A stretch of DNA of 64,000 nucleotides from Rhizobium sp. BG4 (lineage in GTDB: Bacteria > Pseudomonadota > Alphaproteobacteria > Rhizobiales > Rhizobiaceae), in contig NZ_CP044125.1 in the NCBI RefSeq assembly GCF_016864575.1, positions 3,578,001-3,642,000 on the forward strand, given 5' to 3'. The notes under the pieces are model-generated. The model was not told the DNA's origin. It made no database searches and was given only the letters and a program-made list of their open reading frames with translations. This document shows, in pieces, positions 60,005 through 64,000 of this stretch. Each line of letters opens with the position of its first letter. Position 1 is the stretch's first letter. The translations under genes were made by a program, and so were the position numbers.

Positions 60005-63000
60005 ATGCGTTTACGTGCAGAGTGCGTCGCGGACGCCAGAGAAGCAATCTCCGATATGCTTCAAACCAATCGCGCATATGCTTCACCGCCGTATAATCCT
60101 CCGGTTTCCTTCTCTGCTTCAATCGTGTCACAGGCCGTTCTTACCGTTTTCATGGCGCTGCTGGGCGTGTCGACGCGCGATGCCGGCAGAGCCATGCGGC
60201 TTTTCAGTTCCGAGGCCTTGCGTTCGGCGGGGCCAGGAAACGCGCCACTGCTCGCCCGCAACCGGCTGTTGCTGGTTCCAGCGCTTCTGCTTGCGTTCCT
60301 ATCCGTGACATCGACGCAGGCGTTTGCCGAGTCAAATGCATGTCAGGCGATCAATGCCGACTGGACCAACGTACATCTTCCTTGGATCGAAGAGACAGAC
60401 TGGGGTGTTCAGGACAAAAGCTATCCGGCGTCCGATTTTCTGCCTACAGATCAGGTGTCATTCTCAATCTCAGATGGCGCACCTGGCGCGGACAGTTATT
60501 TTTTTGCATACGACAGCGATGTTGTGAATGGGTACCTTGAGTATTTTGCCGGCGTGTTCAGCATTGGAGGGACTTCCACAACTGTCTCCGGTACGGATTT
60601 GGTGAGTGGCGGCCTACGTATGGTTTATGCCAATGGCCAGAATGCCGATCTTACGGTTTCCGTACATTGCGTCTCCGCACCCGTAGCTCCCACAATCACC
60701 ACGGCGCCTGTAGCGGCCATTGTCAACGCCGGAGGCACTGTGACCTTCAGCGTCGTCGCGTCCGATGCGACAAGTTACCAATGGCAAGTGAATACCGGTG
60801 GTGGTGGCTACGCCAATATCATCAACGGCGCGCCATATTCCGGCGCCACCACGGCGACGCTGACCATTACCGGCGCGACGGCTGGCATGGACGGGTATCA
60901 GTATAGGGTCATTGCATCGGGTGGTGCGTTGCCGGACGCCACCTCGGCCGGAGTTTCCCTGACGATCAATTCGCCGCCGGTGGCGACCTCCTTTGCGGTG
61001 GCGATCGTTCCCTACGGCTCCAGTGCTGCCAATATCGCCCTCAACACTCACGTTACCAACAGTCCGACCAGCTATGCCGTAGGCTCGGCCACGACGGATC
61101 AAGGCGGCAGCGTAAGCGTTGACCCCGGCACGGGTGCAGTAACCTATACGGCGCCGACCGGCTTCCGTGGCACAGACAGTTTCACCTTCACCGCAAGCAA
61201 CAGTGCTGGCCCGTCCTCTCCGGCTACGGTCACAGTTCCCGTAGGCAATCCGACCATCACCGTGACGCCGACGACTTTGACTGCCGGTACCGGCAGCGCC
61301 GCCTATAGCCAGACGCTGACGGCAAGCGCCGGGCGGGCGCCTTATACTTTCTTCACCACGCTTGCGAGCGGCGCACTGCCCGCGGGCATCTCACTTGGCA
61401 GCAACGGCACAATATCCGGTACGCCGACGGCAAGCGGGACCTTTACCTTTACGGTGACAGGCACCGACAGCAGTTTAGGCACCGGTCCTTTCACCTTCAC
61501 CAGCTCGACGATCTCGCTGAACATCGCGGCGCCGACGATCTCGATCGGGCCGACGACCTTACTGGCGCCGGCCTTCGGCACGGCCTATGCTCAGACCCTT
61601 ACCGCGAGCGGTGGAAATGGCTCCTATACGTTCGGTATAAGCGCCGGCAGCTTACCGGCCGGGATGATTTTGTCCGCCAGTGGAGCCCTGTCGGGCACCC
61701 CGACAGCCGCCGGCGGCTTCAGTTTCACGGCCGAGGCGACTGACGGCAACGGTTTCACAGGCAGCCAGACATACAGCGGGACTGTGAATGCGGTCGTTCC
61801 CGGCGTTCCAACGATCGGTTCGGCCACTGCGGCCGACGGGGAGGCAACGGTGTCATTCAGCGCTCCGGCAAGCAATGGCGGCGCAGTGATCACCAACTAC
61901 ACGGCGACGTCGAGCCCCGGCGGCTTGACGGCGACGGGATCGGCAAGCCCGATCACCGTCAGTGGTCTGACCAACGGAACGGCCTACACCTTCACGGTGA
62001 CGGCAAACAACAGCACCGGCGCCGGCTCGGCGTCTGCAGCCTCCAACTCCGTCACCCCGGCGCCATCCTTGGCTGCCCCGATTGCCAACGCAGTTTCAGC
62101 GACGGTCGCGGCGAATTCATCGGTCAATCCAGTCACATTAAATATCACGGGCGGCACGGCAGCAACCGTTGCGATTGCAGTTGTTCCATCGCACGGCACG
62201 GCGACGGCTTCAGGTGCGGCCATCACCTACATACCGACTGCCGGCTATTCGGGCACCGACAGCTTCACCTACACGGCGACCAATGCCACCGGCACATCGT
62301 CACCGGCGACTGTGATCATCACGGTTACTGCGCCGACTTTCACTTTCGCGCCGGCTCCCGGTGCGTTGATAGCAGGCACAGCCGGAACCGCTTATAGCGA
62401 GACAATCGCTGCTTCGGGTGGCGGCGTTCCCTATACCTATGCGGTTACCACCGGCTCGTTACCTTCGGGTCTGTCGCTTGCCACCGATGGCACGATCTCC
62501 GGCACGCCGACGGCAGACGGAAATTTCAGTTTCACCATTACCGCAACCGATACAAACGGCGCGACGGGCACGGCATCCTACTCACTTGTCATCGGCGCCC
62601 AGGCTCCCTTCGCCAATGGGGTTTCGGCGACGGTAGCAGCGAATTCATCAGCCAATCCGATTACGCTCGATGTTACCGGCGGCGCGCCTGCATCGGTTAC
62701 GGTCGCCTCGGCGGCTGGCCACGGCACAGCGACGGCGTCCGGCACGGCGATCACCTATACGCCTGTTGCGGGCTATTCGGGCGCCGACAGCTTTACCTAT
62801 ACGGCGACCAATGCCACCGGCACATCATCACCGGCGACGGTGACCATCACGGTCACTGCGCCGACTTTCACTTTCGCGCCGGCTGCCGGAGCGTTGATAG
62901 CAGGCACAGCCGGAACCGCTTATAGCGAGACAATCGCTGCCTCGGGTGGCGGTGTTCCCTATACCTATGCGGTCACCACCGGATCGTTGCCTTCGGGTCT

Positions 63001-64000
63001 GTCGCTTGCAACCGATGGCACGATCTCCGGCACGCCGACGGCAGACGGAAATTTCAGCTTTACCATCACTGCAACGGATACAAACGGCGCAACGGGTACG
63101 GCATCCTATTCGCTGCAGGTGGACGTAGCCGGTAGCGCGACCTTCGCCTTCACACCCGCCGCCGGAGCGCTGAGCGAGGCGATGGCCGGTGAGGACTACA
63201 GTCAGGCGATCAGTGCCGCAGGCGGGACCGCGCCGCTGATCTACAGCGTTTCGTCAGGAACCCTTCCGCAAGGAATGGTGCTGAATATCTCGACGGGCGA
63301 GCTTTCCGGTCCTTTGGACGCGAGTACTGAAGGAGACTATGGCTTCAGCATTCAAGTGCGGGACAACAACGGCGCGACCGGCACTGCAGCCTACACCCTG
63401 AAGGTTAAGGCGCAGGATATTACAGTGACCGACAAGGTTGTAAATGTGCCGGCTGGTTCGTCGCCGTCTGACGTTTATCTCAACCGCGGGGCAACTGGGG
63501 GCCCGTTCACGTCCGCTACCGTTACCTTTGTCGAACCCGCCAATGCCGGCAGCTCGGCGATCATTCAGGGGCAGCTGGCGCAATCGGGACCGGTTATGCC
63601 CGTCGGGTGGTACCTTCAGTTCACACCAAACCCTGCATATTCGGGCCAGGTTCGAGTGGGCTTCCGGCTTACCAGCGCGCTCGGTGTTTCGAATGCCGGC
63701 ACCGTGACGTATAATCTGAACGTCGCTGCAGGCCAGGTCGCGGAGGATATCGACCATCTGGTTCACGACTTTGTGCGAAGCCGCCAGAACATGATTTCCT
63801 CGACCGTCAAGGTGCCGGGCCTTCTTGAGCGCCGCCAGATGCAGCAGGAAAGCAATCCTGTGACCGCGCGCCTGATGCCGTCTGAGAACGGACTGACCGT
63901 CGGCTTTTCCACCAGCCTCGCGCAGATGGAAGCGGCAGGCCGCACGCCGGTGGGTGGGAAGAGTGCCGATCTTTCGCCTTTCAACATCTGGATCGACGGC
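60005..64000 (+). CDS. Large Ig-repeat surface protein/autotransporter, 5' part only
   Basis: An open frame of 1332 codons that runs off the right edge. An N-terminal region of about 85 residues precedes a hydrophobic export segment (RLLLVPALLLAFLSVTSTQA), so the true start may be ATG 60194. Then come Ig-like repeats: putative-Ig (He_PIG) units recognised by repeated GSLPSGLSLATDGTISGTPT, cadherin-like Big_9 units (YSGTDSFTYTATNATGTSSP) and one fibronectin III-like unit (VSGLTNGTAYTFTVTANNST). The last 85 codons (DIDHLVHDFVRSRQNMISST ... STSLAQMEA) look like the linker to a C-terminal autotransporter barrel, which would lie off the window. Probable adhesin on the outer membrane. Confidence 0.82.
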   Translation, partial: MRLRAECVADAREAISDMLQTNRAYASPPYNPPVSFSASIVSQAVLTVFMALLGVSTRDAGRAMRLFSSEALRSAGPGNAPLLARNRLLLVPALLLAFLSVTSTQAFAESNACQAINADWTNVHLPWIEETDWGVQDKSYPASDFLPTDQVSFSISDGAPGADSYFFAYDSDVVNGYLEYFAGVFSIGGTSTTVSGTDLVSGGLRMVYANGQNADLTVSVHCVSAPVAPTITTAPVAAIVNAGGTVTFSVVASDATSYQWQVNTGGGGYANIINGAPYSGATTATLTITGATAGMDGYQYRVIASGGALPDATSAGVSLTINSPPVATSFAVAIVPYGSSAANIALNTHVTNSPTSYAVGSATTDQGGSVSVDPGTGAVTYTAPTGFRGTDSFTFTASNSAGPSSPATVTVPVGNPTITVTPTTLTAGTGSAAYSQTLTASAGRAPYTFFTTLASGALPAGISLGSNGTISGTPTASGTFTFTVTGTDSSLGTGPFTFTSSTISLNIAAPTISIGPTTLLAPAFGTAYAQTLTASGGNGSYTFGISAGSLPAGMILSASGALSGTPTAAGGFSFTAEATDGNGFTGSQTYSGTVNAVVPGVPTIGSATAADGEATVSFSAPASNGGAVITNYTATSSPGGLTATGSASPITVSGLTNGTAYTFTVTANNSTGAGSASAASNSVTPAPSLAAPIANAVSATVAANSSVNPVTLNITGGTAATVAIAVVPSHGTATASGAAITYIPTAGYSGTDSFTYTATNATGTSSPATVIITVTAPTFTFAPAPGALIAGTAGTAYSETIAASGGGVPYTYAVTTGSLPSGLSLATDGTISGTPTADGNFSFTITATDTNGATGTASYSLVIGAQAPFANGVSATVAANSSANPITLDVTGGAPASVTVASAAGHGTATASGTAITYTPVAGYSGADSFTYTATNATGTSSPATVTITVTAPTFTFAPAAGALIAGTAGTAYSETIAASGGGVPYTYAVTTGSLPSGLSLATDGTISGTPTADGNFSFTITATDTNGATGTASYSLQVDVAGSATFAFTPAAGALSEAMAGEDYSQAISAAGGTAPLIYSVSSGTLPQGMVLNISTGELSGPLDASTEGDYGFSIQVRDNNGATGTAAYTLKVKAQDITVTDKVVNVPAGSSPSDVYLNRGATGGPFTSATVTFVEPANAGSSAIIQGQLAQSGPVMPVGWYLQFTPNPAYSGQVRVGFRLTSALGVSNAGTVTYNLNVAAGQVAEDIDHLVHDFVRSRQNMISSTVKVPGLLERRQMQQESNPVTARLMPSENGLTVGFSTSLAQMEAAGRTPVGGKSADLSPFNIWIDG
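62084..63117 (+). repeat. Tandem 528-bp (176-codon) repeat in the surface protein gene
   Basis: Unit 1 starts at 62084 and unit 2 at 62612, an offset of exactly 528 bases. Each unit encodes one Big_9-type and one He_PIG-type domain. Long stretches are identical at the base level and differences are mostly third-position changes, so the duplication is fairly recent and under protein-level constraint. The second copy diverges after about 63117. Confidence 0.85.

Noticed and set aside
62084..63117. Tandem repeats in the surface gene as a CRISPR-like or satellite array
   Set aside because: The unit is 528 bases, in frame and encodes Ig-type domains, so it is a protein repeat.
1..64000. CRISPR arrays, tRNA or rRNA genes
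   Set aside because: I saw no regularly spaced direct repeats with unique spacers and no cloverleaf or rRNA sequence while reading.

Overview
The window comes from a Rhizobium-type alphaproteobacterium (Rhizobiaceae). The evidence is the aerobic cobalamin gene set (cobQ, cobU, cobW, cobN, cobO, cobE, cobA, cobB, cobC, cobD), the complete acpXL-fabZXL-fabF2XL-fabF1XL-adhXL-lpxXL cluster that builds the very-long-chain fatty acid of rhizobial lipid A, GC-rich palindromic repeats, and rhizobial small proteins such as DUF1127 and entericidin.

Positions 1 to about 26.8 kb look like an acquired region with visibly lower GC and patchy gene content. The left part (1-14.9 kb) is a metal-resistance block: an ArsR repressor (the ars genes would lie off the left edge), a DUF5623 protein, a CopA-like multicopper oxidase, small secreted Cys/His proteins, a CopZ-like chaperone with a CueR-type operator, and a FixH-like / CusB / CusA / DUF411 operon. 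A spare class B penicillin-binding protein sits inside it and a YafK-type L,D-transpeptidase follows. The right part (15.2-26.7 kb) resembles a defence island: a HEPN/AbiJ-like protein; a DprA-like / phosphoribosyltransferase / 41-residue proline-rich ORF module; and a divergent locus with a metallophosphoesterase, a soluble FtsH-like AAA-M41 protease and a DUF6634 protein on one side and a two-HTH regulator plus a TniQ-like zinc protein on the other. The region ends beside a DUF1127 gene that looks cut at its 3' end; a LysR gene then opens ordinary chromosome.

From 27 to 64 kb the sequence is core-like. cobQ is preceded by an unexplained structured leader ending in a terminator hairpin. A ClC chloride channel gene converges on cobQ. 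A cobalamin riboswitch with its own promoter precedes cobU-cobW-cobN-cobO. A palindromic repeat lies between riboswitch and cobU, and two other repeats lie inside cobN. Next come an EamA half-transporter, an XRE regulator with a SnoaL-like partner, a periplasmic isochorismatase-fold protein, a TauE exporter, cobE, a nucleoside hydrolase, cobABCD, a YkuD enzyme, the acpXL cluster, a PAS protein, a YdeI/VOC/SRPBCC operon, gnd, and the first 1332 codons of a large Ig-repeat surface protein that runs off the right edge.

Several genes (2100, 3310, 35851, 58075 and possibly 43896) are broken only by apparent one-base losses in G or C runs. This pattern fits base-calling error better than gene decay, so these genes may be intact in the organism.
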